In this document: one piece after another, positions 16,618 through 25,168 of the stretch | How the letters are laid out: every line of letters begins with the position of its first letter | Numbering within the stretch: the stretch's first letter is position 1 | Source: Aldehydirespirator sp965219165 | Lineage (GTDB): Bacteria > Actinomycetota > Acidimicrobiia > Acidimicrobiales > Aldehydirespiratoraceae | Assembly (NCBI GenBank): GCA_965219165.1 | Contig: CBDCMW010000002.1 | Location: forward strand, 2,542,001-2,606,000 | Reading direction: 5' to 3' | Length of the DNA: 64,000 nt | Notes under the pieces: model-generated | Database searches by the model: none | Seen by the model: only the letters and a program-made list of their open reading frames with translations | Told to the model about the DNA's origin: nothing | Made by a program: the position numbers and the translations under genes

Positions 16618-17721
16618 TCATCCGAACTCCGGGATCACGTGGGCGCCGATCAGCTCGATCGTCTGCATGACCTTGTCGTGGGGCACCTTGTACGGATTGA
16701 ACAGGCAGAAGACCATGTCACAACCGGTGGCCTCGTAGGCCCGGAACATTTCGATGGCCCGGTCGGGATCGCCGCACACGCAGGCATTGGTCTCCAGCAG
16801 GTAGTCCATGGTGAGGCGCTCGATGGAGCCGTCCTCGACGTGGTCGGCCGTCGTTCCCAAGTAGTCGTAGGTGCCTAGTTCGGCCTCCATCTCGCGCAGC
16901 CACTGGGCCACCGAGCCGATCAACCGGGCGCCCTTGCGCGGGTACCACTCGAACGACTCGGCGGCCACCTCCACCGCCTCAGCCGAAGTGGGCGCCACAT
17001 TGACCATGGTGAAGGTGGCAGCCTGATCGTTCACGAACCGCCCTATCGGATGGGTGCATGCGTCGATGCCATCCCGGTAGATGGCGATGCGCCGGGCCAG
17101 CTCCTCGGGAGGCGTGCCCACCGAGAACGAGAGCAGGCCCACGCCGGCCTCGCCCACCATGCGGTGCCCGCCGTCGGAGCTGGTGGCGGCCCAGAGCGGG
17201 GGGTGCGGTGACTGCAAGGGCTTGGGCAGCACCCGGCGCCTCGGCATCTGCCAGTAGTGGCCGTCCCACTCCAGTTCGTCTTCGGCCATGGCCGCCACGG
17301 TCATCTGCAGCGCCTCACGCCACATGGCCCTGGTCTCGCTCGGGTGGATGCCGAAGCCTTCCAGCTCAGCCCTCGTGGCCGAGCGACCTGTGCCCAGCTC
17401 CACCCGGCCGTTCGACAGCAGGTCGAGCACCGCCACCGACTCGGCCGTGCGCACCGGGTGGTTGTAGGGCTTGGGCATGAGTCGCACGCCGTAGCCGAGC
17501 CGCAGGTTCTCCGTGACCGCGGCGAGGTGGCCGTAGAGCACCTCGGGATTGGAGCAGTGCGAGAACTCCTCGAGGAAGTGGTGCTCCACCGTCCACACCG
17601 AGTGGAATCCGACCTTGTCGCCCAGACGAACCTGCTCCACCACCTCCTGGTAGGCCTCATGCTCGCTGTGGCGCGACCACGGACGGGCCACCGGGATCTC
17701 GTAGAACATGGCGAACTTCAC
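16618..17721 (-). CDS. LLM-class flavin-dependent oxidoreductase
   Basis: The 367-residue protein is a luciferase-like monooxygenase/F420- or FMN-dependent oxidoreductase. It starts KFAMFYEIPVARPW and shows SVWTVEHHFLEEFSHCSNP, LGYGVRLMPKPYNHPVR and GRVELGTGRS, all typical of the alkanal-monooxygenase-like group. The GTG at 17721 overlaps the stop of the degraded methyltransferase gene in a GTGA, which supports this start; an ATG at 17736 is the alternative. The family oxidises or reduces a wide range of substrates, and no specific one is indicated. Confidence 0.88.
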   Translation of the reverse strand: MKFAMFYEIPVARPWSRHSEHEAYQEVVEQVRLGDKVGFHSVWTVEHHFLEEFSHCSNPEVLYGHLAAVTENLRLGYGVRLMPKPYNHPVRTAESVAVLDLLSNGRVELGTGRSATRAELEGFGIHPSETRAMWREALQMTVAAMAEDELEWDGHYWQMPRRRVLPKPLQSPHPPLWAATSSDGGHRMVGEAGVGLLSFSVGTPPEELARRIAIYRDGIDACTHPIGRFVNDQAATFTMVNVAPTSAEAVEVAAESFEWYPRKGARLIGSVAQWLREMEAELGTYDYLGTTADHVEDGSIERLTMDYLLETNACVCGDPDRAIEMFRAYEATGCDMVFCLFNPYKVPHDKVMQTIELIGAHVIPEFG

Positions 17722-18231
17722 GGTGGTCGCTCCCATGGGGTCGGGGGCTTCCGCCCGATGGTCGCAATGGACGTGGGGCCGAGCATGGTGAAACCCGGTT
17801 CCCGCATCTGCTCCAGCGCGGTGGCTGCATCGGACTCGGACACCGCTCCCAGCTCGACCATCCTCGGCACGGCCCGCTCCAGGGCCAGGAACCACCACTC
17901 CCCGTCGGCCTCACCGGGCCGCATGGTCCCCACTCGGCCTACGGCGTCCAGGTCTCCAAGACCGAGTTCGCGCATCCATCCGAGGATGCGCACCCCGGCC
18001 AGCGGGTCCCGCCACTGCTGCAGGGAGGCGTCGGCGACTATGCGGTGAATCGAGCCGAACGGCTCGGCCGGCTCCCAGCTCCAGCACGTGCATGCCGGGA
18101 TCAACCCCCACTCGTTCGAGCAGTCGGAAGGTGCGCGGATCGAGCGCCTCGGCCAGCATGGCCAAGCGGACGCGTTCGATGTCGACCTCGTCGTCGCTCA
18201 CGCCGTAGCGTTCGTTGAGCGCCTCACCCAC
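17718..18231 (-). pseudogene. SAM-dependent methyltransferase gene with internal deletion
   Basis: The 5' part encodes about 54 residues ending in the SAM motif I (VLELGAG). At about 18066-18072 the frame breaks, and a second frame continues with AEPFGSIHRIVADAS, GVRILGWMRELGLGDLDAVG, GEWWFLALERAVP and GFTMLGPTSIATIG, the normal end of this methyltransferase group. The core between them, on the order of 100 residues including the rest of the SAM fold, is missing. It overlaps the LLM gene start by GTGA, so it once headed that operon. The product cannot be functional. Confidence 0.8.
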
Positions 18232-18279
18232 GACCGCAGAGGCTAACTGTCATGACCGAGCGTCAACGAGCGAGGATCC

Positions 18280-19524
18280 GTGGCTCGCAGCCATTCTGAT
18301 CGCGATCCCGGCGGCTCCGACGACTCCGCCGAGCAGGCCGCGTTCCGGGCCCGGGTGCGGGCCTGGCACGACCGCCATGCCACGCCTCGGTCCGGCGACG
18401 ACCTGTGGGACGTGCCCCTCTACGTGGACGAGAGCCGGGCCTTCGAGTCCTTCGAGAACGGGCGGGTCTGGCAGCGCACGCTGTTCGGGCACGGCTGGGC
18501 CGGGATCGCCTGGCCCTCCGAGTACGGCGGAGCTGGAGGCGAGCCGTGGCAGGCCCGGATATTCGGCGAGGTGGCGGCGGGCTACGAGGAGTCCCCCGGC
18601 TTCATCGGATCCACAATCGCGATGCTCGGGCCCACTCTGCTGCGTCACGGCAGCGAGGAGCAGAAGCGCCTCTACCTGCCCGGACTGCTGTCGGCGGACT
18701 ACGCCTTCTGCCAGCTCTTCAGCGAGCCGGGCGCGGGCAGCGATCTGGCCGGGCTGGCGGCCCGCGCCAAGCGGCGAGGCGAGATCTTCGTGGTGAACGG
18801 CCAGAAGGTGTGGAACTCCCAGGCCCAGTTCTGCAACTGGGGCTTCATGCTGGTGCGCACCGACCCCGAGGTTCCCAAGCACCGGGGCATCACCTTCCTG
18901 CTGGTCGACATGGCCACACCGGGCATTGAGGCCCGCCCGCTAGTGCAGATGAACGGAGCCGCCCACTTCAACGAGGTGTTCTTCACCGACGTGCGTGTGC
19001 CGGTGGCCAACGCGGTGGGCGAGATCGACGGCGGCTGGGGCCCGGCCCGCACCGTGCTGACGAACGAGTCGGCGTTCATCGGGGAGCGTCGGGGCTCGGG
19101 ACCGCTGGCCTCGCTGGTGGAGCTCGCCCGCCGCCACGCCCGGCTTGACGATCCGCTGATCCGCCAGCAGCTGGTCGACGTGTGGGCTCGGGAGCGGATG
19201 CAGCGCTGGATGGGCGAGGCGATCCAGGCCGCGGTTCGCCGGGGAGGCGCGCCTCACATCGATCCGGGCATCATGAAGCTGTTCGCGGCAGAGTCGAAGC
19301 GCCGCAGCGGCGAGTTGGCCGCGGCCCTGGGGAGCCTGGCCGTGGTCGCCGACTGGGACGAGCCAGCTCGATGGGCCCGCCACGAGCTGATGGGCCGCTA
19401 CGCGGTCTCGATCGGTGGAGGGACCAGCGAGGTGATCCGCAACAACGTCGCGGAGCGCGCCCTAGACCTGCCCAGAGAGCCCAGCATCGACCGCAACGTG
19501 CCCTGGCGGGACATACCCAGGTGA
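18280..19524 (+). CDS. Acyl-CoA dehydrogenase
   Basis: The 414-residue protein has the full three-domain fold. CQLFSEPGAGSDLAGLAAR covers the flavin-binding loop, VNGQKVWNSQAQFCNWGFML is the beta-domain motif, and GGGTSEVIRNNVAERAL closes the C-terminus. It starts at GTG 18280, and no strong ribosome binding site is visible. It is transcribed away from the methyltransferase pseudogene. FAD-dependent alpha-beta dehydrogenation of an acyl-CoA is the expected reaction; chain specificity is unknown. Confidence 0.9.
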   Translation: MARSHSDRDPGGSDDSAEQAAFRARVRAWHDRHATPRSGDDLWDVPLYVDESRAFESFENGRVWQRTLFGHGWAGIAWPSEYGGAGGEPWQARIFGEVAAGYEESPGFIGSTIAMLGPTLLRHGSEEQKRLYLPGLLSADYAFCQLFSEPGAGSDLAGLAARAKRRGEIFVVNGQKVWNSQAQFCNWGFMLVRTDPEVPKHRGITFLLVDMATPGIEARPLVQMNGAAHFNEVFFTDVRVPVANAVGEIDGGWGPARTVLTNESAFIGERRGSGPLASLVELARRHARLDDPLIRQQLVDVWARERMQRWMGEAIQAAVRRGGAPHIDPGIMKLFAAESKRRSGELAAALGSLAVVADWDEPARWARHELMGRYAVSIGGGTSEVIRNNVAERALDLPREPSIDRNVPWRDIPR

Positions 19525-19553
19525 CACGCCATCCAACGCCACTCGCGAAGCGG

Positions 19554-20579
19554 TCATGACACGGCCAGGTAAGCGTCCAGTTCGGACAGCCAGTCGCTGC
19601 GCTGGAACTCGGGGGCGAAGCAGGCCTCCAGGCTGTTGCGGGCGCAGGCGGCCAGGTCTTCGCGAGTGAGGTTCAGGGCCTCCGCGGCGGCCAGGTAGTT
19701 GTCGGCCACATAGCCGCCGAAATAGGCCGGGTCGTCGGAGTTGATGGTGACCTTGAGGCCCGCGCCCAGCAGGCGCTTGAGGTTGTGGTCGGCTAGGTCG
19801 TCGACCACACACAGGGCCAGGTTCGACAATGGGCACACCGTCAGCGGTGTCTGGGCGGCCACCAGCCGGGCCACCAGATCGGGATCCTCCTCGCAGCGCA
19901 CTCCGTGGTCGATCCGCTCCGCGCCCAGAGCGTCGAGGGCCCCTGCGATGTACGCGGGCGGCCCCTCCTCGCCGGCGTGGGCCACCGGCCGCAGCCCGGC
20001 CGCCCGGGCCATGGCGTAGGCCTCGGCGAACTCCTCGGGCGGGTGGTCCACCTCCGAGCTGTCGAGCCCCACCCCGATGATGTCGTCCAGCCAGGCCTCC
20101 GAAGCCCGGAACGTCTCGCAGGCGGCTTCGCCTGGAAGGTGACGCAGGAAGCACATGATCAGCGCGGAGGAGATCCCGAACTCGGCCTCGGCGTCGGCCA
20201 TCGCCTCGGTGAAGCCTCCCATGAACACCTCGAAGCCCACGCCCCGCTCGGCGTGGGTCTGCGGGTCGAAGAACATCTCCGCCCTTCGCACCCCGTCGGC
20301 GTGGGCCCGACGCAGGTAGGCGGCCATCAGGCCGTAGAAGTCCTGCTCGGTCTGCAGCACGGCCGCGCCCTGGTAGTAGATGTCCAGGAACGACTGGAGG
20401 TCGGTGAACGAGTAGGCGGCCCGCACCGCGGCCTCGTCCTCGAAGGGCAGCTCGACACCGTTGCGCCCGGCCAACTCGAAGAGCATCTCCGGCTCGAGGG
20501 TGCCCTCGATGTGCAGGTGCAGCTCGGCCTTGGGCAGGCCCCGCACGAAGCTGGCCAGATCAGCGTCGCCGGTCATCAC
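19554..20579 (-). CDS. Adenine deaminase (adenosine-deaminase superfamily)
   Basis: The 341-residue enzyme opens with LPKAELHLHIEGTLEPEML, which holds the first metal-binding His-x-His, and has FFDPQTHAERG, GLDSSEVDHPP, VAHAGEEGPP with catalytic His/Glu, RIDHGVRC and VTINSDDPAYFGGYV with the metal-binding Asp. These motifs match the prokaryotic/fungal adenine-deaminase (Aah1-like) group rather than adenosine deaminase proper. It should convert adenine to hypoxanthine. GAGGGG precedes the GTG/ATG start. It is convergent with the acyl-CoA dehydrogenase, 29 bp apart. Confidence 0.88.
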   Translation of the reverse strand: MMTGDADLASFVRGLPKAELHLHIEGTLEPEMLFELAGRNGVELPFEDEAAVRAAYSFTDLQSFLDIYYQGAAVLQTEQDFYGLMAAYLRRAHADGVRRAEMFFDPQTHAERGVGFEVFMGGFTEAMADAEAEFGISSALIMCFLRHLPGEAACETFRASEAWLDDIIGVGLDSSEVDHPPEEFAEAYAMARAAGLRPVAHAGEEGPPAYIAGALDALGAERIDHGVRCEEDPDLVARLVAAQTPLTVCPLSNLALCVVDDLADHNLKRLLGAGLKVTINSDDPAYFGGYVADNYLAAAEALNLTREDLAACARNSLEACFAPEFQRSDWLSELDAYLAVS

Positions 20580-20695
20580 CCCTCACACTCTCCTCGGACT
20601 CTCGCAGGCAGGAACTGGTTGACATCGGTGAAGTCGTACGGGTCGGTCGAACCGTCCACGGGGAAGCGCTCAGACGCCGGGCGGCTGCGTCTGGT

Positions 20696-21121
20696 TCAGC
20701 GGGAGGCGACCACCACGTTCTCGAGCACGTCGCTGTCGCCGGTGCGGACGTACCACTCCCAGCGAGCTCCGTCGGGATCGGTGACCCAAGTCTCTGACTT
20801 CTCGGCGTAGCAGCACATCGTGTCGTCCACTCCGGTGGTCTCGAGGCCCGCCCCGCTCAGGCGCCGCTCCGCTTCGACCACCTGCTCGGTGGTCTCGGTC
20901 TCCACGCCGAGATGGTTGATGGTGCCGCCCGCCCCGCAGCACCCGGCGGGGTCCGAAGCACCGTAGGCCGTCTCGAAGAGCACCAGCTTCAGGGGCGGCT
21001 CGTCGATGGCGAAGTTGGCGTAGCCCGGCCAGCGCCGGGTCGGCGCCGCGCCGAACATCCGCGAATAGAACTCCACCGCCGCGTCCAGGTCGGAGACGTT
21101 CAAGGCAAGTTGCAGTCTCAC
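20696..21121 (-). CDS. CadI/ArsI-like VOC protein
   Basis: The 141-residue VOC protein matches the cadmium-inducible CadI and ArsI C-As lyase group. It has VQLALNV-like LQLALNVSDLDAAVEFY, PGYANFAI, PPLKLVLFE, GTINHLGVE and the end motif WVTDPDGARWEWY. Vicinal Cys pairs lie at residues 61-62 and 103-104; the second is in the position used by ArsI to bind trivalent arsenicals. The probable metal ligands are Gln4, His70 and Glu122. A GGGAG ribosome binding site precedes the GTG. No ArsR/CadC regulator gene is adjacent, so stress inducibility is unknown. Confidence 0.82.
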   Translation of the reverse strand: MRLQLALNVSDLDAAVEFYSRMFGAAPTRRWPGYANFAIDEPPLKLVLFETAYGASDPAGCCGAGGTINHLGVETETTEQVVEAERRLSGAGLETTGVDDTMCCYAEKSETWVTDPDGARWEWYVRTGDSDVLENVVVASR

Positions 21122-21316
21122 CGGCTCTCCCTTGTCTCAATCGTTGGTCAACACACCCTCAAACTGCGGCTGGACGCACTGTATTCCGCGCGTCAGCGAT
21201 GGTGCGCGGGCTGCCATCAAGGCTGATCATCATCGGGGTTGCTCCGACATCGGCTAGAACCTACAAGCCGACCAGCGCGCAGCCGGACATGCCCCCACTT
21301 GAAGCAAGTAGAGATC

Positions 21317-22354
21317 GTGCGAACCCGATATTCCGAGGACCAGCAGGCCGTGCAGGAGGCTTTCAGCGATCTGTTCGCCCGGGAGGCGACCCCCGAAGCG
21401 GTGCGGGCCGCCGAGGCGGGCTGCGGCTTCGATCCAAGCCTGTGGCACAAGCTCGCTGCCGCGGGCGCGCCCGGGATGGCCGTGCCCATCGCCGACGGGG
21501 GTGGCGGCGCCTCGCTCGTCGATCTGGCGGTGGTGATCCACGAGTGGGGCCGGCGGATCGCGCCGGTGCCGCTGGTGGAGCACTCGGTGAGCGGTCGGTT
21601 GCTCGCCTCGGCAGCCGCCGTCCGGGGCGCTCGAAGGGATCTACTCGCCGAGGTGGTCTCCGGTGGGCTCATCGCCACGATCGCGCTCGGGCCGGTCGAC
21701 GCTGACGGCACGGCCCGACTCGTCCCCGCCGGCGCCGTGGCCGACGTTGTGGTCGGCCGGCACGGCGACGCCGTCGTGGTCGCCCACAGCCAGCCTCCGG
21801 GCACGGCCAGGCCCAACATCGCCGGTCTGCCCCTTGCCGACCGGGACCTCTCCAGCGCCGAGGTCGTCGCGTCCGGTGCGGCAGCCAGGCGTGCCTGGGA
21901 CCGTGCCCTGGACGAGTGGAAGGCGCTCATGGCTGTGGCCTATGCGGGCCTGGCCCACGAAGTGCTGGCCATGGGAGTGGCCTACACCAAGCAGCGCTAC
22001 CAGTTCGGCGTGCCGGTCGGGTCGTTCCAAGCGGTGCAGCACGGCCTGGCCGACGCCGCCACCCGGAGCGAGGGCGCGCGCCTGCTCGCCTTCCGAGCGG
22101 TCTGCGCAGCCGATGCCGGCCGAGCCGACGGGTCCCGGCTCGCCTCGATGGCTCTGCTGTTCAGCGCGGAGTCGGCCCGGTTCGCGGCCGACCGGGTGCT
22201 TCAGTACCACGGCGGCTACGGCTACAGCGCCGAGTACGACGTTCAGCTCTACTACCGCCGCGCCGCCGGCTGGCTGTTGCAGCTCGGCGAGCCGTCAGCC
22301 GAGATTGCCCGGCTCGCCGCCGCCGACCTCGGCCCCAAGTCCCGGGCCGCGTGA
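21317..22354 (+). CDS. Acyl-CoA dehydrogenase, shorter (alpha-type) subunit
   Basis: The product is about 345 residues with a shortened middle domain. C-terminal motifs are QRYQFGVPVGSFQAVQH and QYHGGYGYSAEYDVQLYYRR. The GTG at 21317 starts at the first family-like residues (RTRYSEDQQAVQEAF); a TTG at 21299 is also possible, and no strong ribosome binding site decides between them. The stop overlaps the next acyl-CoA dehydrogenase in TGATG. Such short/long pairs form alpha2-beta2 heteromers in steroid side-chain degradation (FadE26-FadE27 type), which is a plausible but inferred role. Confidence 0.85.
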   Translation: MRTRYSEDQQAVQEAFSDLFAREATPEAVRAAEAGCGFDPSLWHKLAAAGAPGMAVPIADGGGGASLVDLAVVIHEWGRRIAPVPLVEHSVSGRLLASAAAVRGARRDLLAEVVSGGLIATIALGPVDADGTARLVPAGAVADVVVGRHGDAVVVAHSQPPGTARPNIAGLPLADRDLSSAEVVASGAAARRAWDRALDEWKALMAVAYAGLAHEVLAMGVAYTKQRYQFGVPVGSFQAVQHGLADAATRSEGARLLAFRAVCAADAGRADGSRLASMALLFSAESARFAADRVLQYHGGYGYSAEYDVQLYYRRAAGWLLQLGEPSAEIARLAAADLGPKSRAA

Positions 22355-23520
22355 TGGACTTCGCGATGCCGGCCGCGGCCGAGGCGTTCCGGACCGAGGT
22401 ACAGCAGTTCCTGGCCGAGCACGTCACCGGCGAGATGATCGCGGCCACCCGCGACGGCACCATCCACTCCCCCGCGCTGCATCGGGCCATAGCGGCACGC
22501 GGCTGGCTCTCGGGCGCGGTGCCGGCCGAGCTGGGTGGAGGCGGCATGGATCCCGTGGAGCTGTGCGTGCTGCTGGAGGAGTTGCAACTCCATCAGGCGC
22601 CCGCGGACGCGCTGGGCGTGGCGGTGGTCGTCGTGTCGATGCTCCTCGAGCACGGCAACGAGCACCTGCACGACACCGTGGCGCCCCGGCTCATGTCGGG
22701 CGAGGCCCTGGCGTGCCTCGGCTACAGCGAGCCCGAGTCCGGCTCCGATGTCGCTGCGGCCCGAACCCGCGCCGAGCGCCGCGGCGACCGATGGGTGATC
22801 AACGGCTCGAAGATGTGGACGACGCTGGCCCATGTGGCCGACTACGTCCTGCTGCTCACCCGCACCGACCCCGACGTGCCCAAGCACCAGGGCCTCACGT
22901 TCTTCATCGTGCCCCTCGACACGGCCGGCATCGAGATCCGCTCTGTCGAGACGATGGGAACCGAGCGCTCCAACGCCACCTTCTACGACGATGTGGTGCT
23001 CGGCGACGAGTGGCGTCTCGGCGCAGTGAACGACGGCTGGACGGTGATGAAGACCGCCCTCAAGTACGAGCGGGGCATCGCCGGCGGCCAGTTCCCTTCG
23101 CCGCCGGTGATCGAGGCCGCCGTCGACTGGGCCCGCCGTGCCAGACGGGCCGACGGCACCCGCCCCATCGACGACGACGACGTCCGACACAAGCTGGTGC
23201 GGGCCATGATCGACGTGGAGGTTTGCCGCAGCTTCGCGTACCACACCGCCGCCCTGGCGTCGGAGGGAGCGATGTTCGGGGTGGAGGGGTCGATGACCAA
23301 GCTGTTCGCCTCGGAGTCCTACAAGAAACACTGCGCCTGGTTCCTCGACATGATGGGCGCCGACGGACTGCTCACCCACGACGATCCCGACGCCCACATG
23401 GACGGCCGGATCGAGGAACACTTCCGCCACGCCCCGGTGACCGCGATCTACGGGGGAACCAGCGAGATCAACCGCAACCTGGTGGCTGAGGGCTGGCTGG
23501 GCCTGCCCCGATCGCGCTGA
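22354..23520 (+). CDS. Acyl-CoA dehydrogenase, longer subunit
   Basis: The 388-residue partner begins at the ATG within the TGATG overlap. It has LGYSEPESGSDVAAARTRAE (flavin loop), INGSKMWTTLAHVADYVLL, ALKYERGIAGGQ and the C-terminal YGGTSEINRNLVAE. All usual acyl-CoA dehydrogenase regions are present. It is translationally coupled with the preceding subunit, so a heteromeric enzyme is expected. Confidence 0.9.
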   Translation: MDFAMPAAAEAFRTEVQQFLAEHVTGEMIAATRDGTIHSPALHRAIAARGWLSGAVPAELGGGGMDPVELCVLLEELQLHQAPADALGVAVVVVSMLLEHGNEHLHDTVAPRLMSGEALACLGYSEPESGSDVAAARTRAERRGDRWVINGSKMWTTLAHVADYVLLLTRTDPDVPKHQGLTFFIVPLDTAGIEIRSVETMGTERSNATFYDDVVLGDEWRLGAVNDGWTVMKTALKYERGIAGGQFPSPPVIEAAVDWARRARRADGTRPIDDDDVRHKLVRAMIDVEVCRSFAYHTAALASEGAMFGVEGSMTKLFASESYKKHCAWFLDMMGADGLLTHDDPDAHMDGRIEEHFRHAPVTAIYGGTSEINRNLVAEGWLGLPRSR

Positions 23521-23598
23521 TCCGCTCGGCTCGACCCTCGGCATATCTGAAACGGCGGCATTGTTGGGGTTTCGAGGCCACCGGTAGCCTTGATCCAA

Positions 23599-23672
23599 CG
23601 GGACGTAGCGCAGCCAGGTAGCGCACCTGCTTTGGGAGCAGGGGGTCGCCGGTTCAAATCCGGCCGTCCCGA
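23599..23672 (+). tRNA. tRNA-Pro (TGG anticodon)
   Basis: A 74-nt cloverleaf has a 7-bp acceptor stem (CGGGACG / CGTCCCG), discriminator A at 23672, a 5-bp anticodon stem with loop TTTGGGA and anticodon TGG at 23633-23635, and a GGTTCAAATC T-arm. The 3' CCA is not encoded. The C1-G72 first pair is typical of bacterial tRNA-Pro. Confidence 0.95.
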
Positions 23673-23680
23673 CTCTTGAC

Positions 23681-25168
23681 ATGAGCCAACTTCACGAAGC
23701 CCAGCGCCGGGCCGATCCGATCAGACGATATGTGGCACCCGAGTCGTTGGAGGACGCCTTGGCCGTGCTCGCCGCGGGCGGCGCCTCGGCCCGAGCCGTG
23801 GCCGGGGGCACTGACCTGCTGCTGGAGCTGAGCCGCGGGGCAAGGCCCGAGATCGACACTCTCGTAGACCTGAGCGTCATCGACGGCCTCGACACCATCC
23901 GCGAGCGCGAGGGGCGCGTCGAGCTGGGGCCGCTGACCACCCACGGCGACGTGGTCGGATGGGACCGGATGCTCGTCGTGGGGCTGCCGCTCGCTCAGGC
24001 CTGCCTGGAGGTCGGATCCCCGCAGCTGCGCAACCGGGCCACGATCGCGGGCAACATCGTCACCGCCAGCCCAGCCAACGACACCATCTCGGCCCTGTAC
24101 GCGCTTGGAGCCGATGTGACCGTCTCGTCGGCGGGCAGCGACGACCGGACCATGCCGATCGAGGCGTTCTTCACCGGCTTTCGCGTCACCGCGCTGGAGC
24201 CGGGGGAGCTCGTAACCAGCATCGCTTTCGATGCGCTCGGCGGGCGCCGCCGCGGCATCTTCGTGAAGCTGGGGCTGCGACGGGCGCAGGCCATCTCGGT
24301 GGTCCACGCGGCCGCGGTGGTGGCCGATGCCGGTGACGGGACCGTCGCCGACCTCGTGGTGGCCCTAGGCAGCGTCGGTCCGACCATCGAGCTGGTGGAG
24401 GCAGCCGCCGACATCGCCAGCGGCCGGCTCCTCGCCGACGCCGCCGGAGACGTCGCCGCCGCGGCCCGGGCCGCGGTCACCCCCATAGACGATCTGCGCT
24501 CCACAGCCGAGTACCGCAGCCACACCACCGAAGTGGTGGTGGCGCGGGCGCTGAGCTCGCTGGCCGCCGGCACCGAAGCCGCCACCTGGCCCCAGCGCCC
24601 TCCCCGCCTGGTCTCTGCCGTCCGGTCCCAGGCCGTGGCGGCATCTGACGAACCCTCACGCCGGGAGATCACCGACGGCAGCACTATCACCGCCACCGTC
24701 AACGGCGTCGAACGGAGCGCAGCCAATGCCGCGGGCCGCACGCTGCTCGACTGGCTGCGACTCGACCTCGGGCTGACCGGCACCAAGGAGGGCTGCGCCG
24801 AGGGCGAGTGCGGCGCCTGCACCGTGCATCTCGATGGCCAGGCAGTGCTGTCGTGCCTTGTGCCCGCGGCCCGTGCCGCCGGTGCGAGCATCACCACGGT
24901 TGAGGGCGTTGCCCCGCCCGACGGCAGCCTGCATCCCGTCCAGCAGGCCCTGGCCGACTGCGGTGGCGTCCAGTGCGGCTTCTGCACCCCGGGGTTCGTG
25001 ATGAGCGCGGCCATGCTCGCCGTCGAGGAGCCGCACCCGAGCCGGTCCCAGGTGGAGCACGGCCTGGCCGGGAACCTGTGCCGCTGCACCGGCTACTACT
25101 CGATCATCGACGCCCTCGTCGGAAACGGCAGCAAGACGGCGCCGACCGTCGAGGCCGCGGGCCCATGA
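23681..25168 (+). CDS. Molybdenum hydroxylase FAD and 2Fe-2S subunit (fused)
   Basis: The 495-residue fusion joins a CoxM-like FAD domain (residues about 15-290; AGGTDLLLE and ATIAGNIVTASPANDT) to a CoxS-like domain with two 2Fe-2S clusters (about 335-490; CAEGECGACTVHLDG, then CGFCTPGF and NLCRCTGYY). Xanthine dehydrogenase small subunits usually carry these in the opposite order, iron-sulphur first. The ATG lies only 8 nt after the tRNA-Pro, and no promoter or ribosome binding site fits between them. Its stop overlaps the next gene in ATGA. It should pass electrons from the molybdenum centre to an acceptor. Confidence 0.92.
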   Translation: MSQLHEAQRRADPIRRYVAPESLEDALAVLAAGGASARAVAGGTDLLLELSRGARPEIDTLVDLSVIDGLDTIREREGRVELGPLTTHGDVVGWDRMLVVGLPLAQACLEVGSPQLRNRATIAGNIVTASPANDTISALYALGADVTVSSAGSDDRTMPIEAFFTGFRVTALEPGELVTSIAFDALGGRRRGIFVKLGLRRAQAISVVHAAAVVADAGDGTVADLVVALGSVGPTIELVEAAADIASGRLLADAAGDVAAAARAAVTPIDDLRSTAEYRSHTTEVVVARALSSLAAGTEAATWPQRPPRLVSAVRSQAVAASDEPSRREITDGSTITATVNGVERSAANAAGRTLLDWLRLDLGLTGTKEGCAEGECGACTVHLDGQAVLSCLVPAARAAGASITTVEGVAPPDGSLHPVQQALADCGGVQCGFCTPGFVMSAAMLAVEEPHPSRSQVEHGLAGNLCRCTGYYSIIDALVGNGSKTAPTVEAAGP

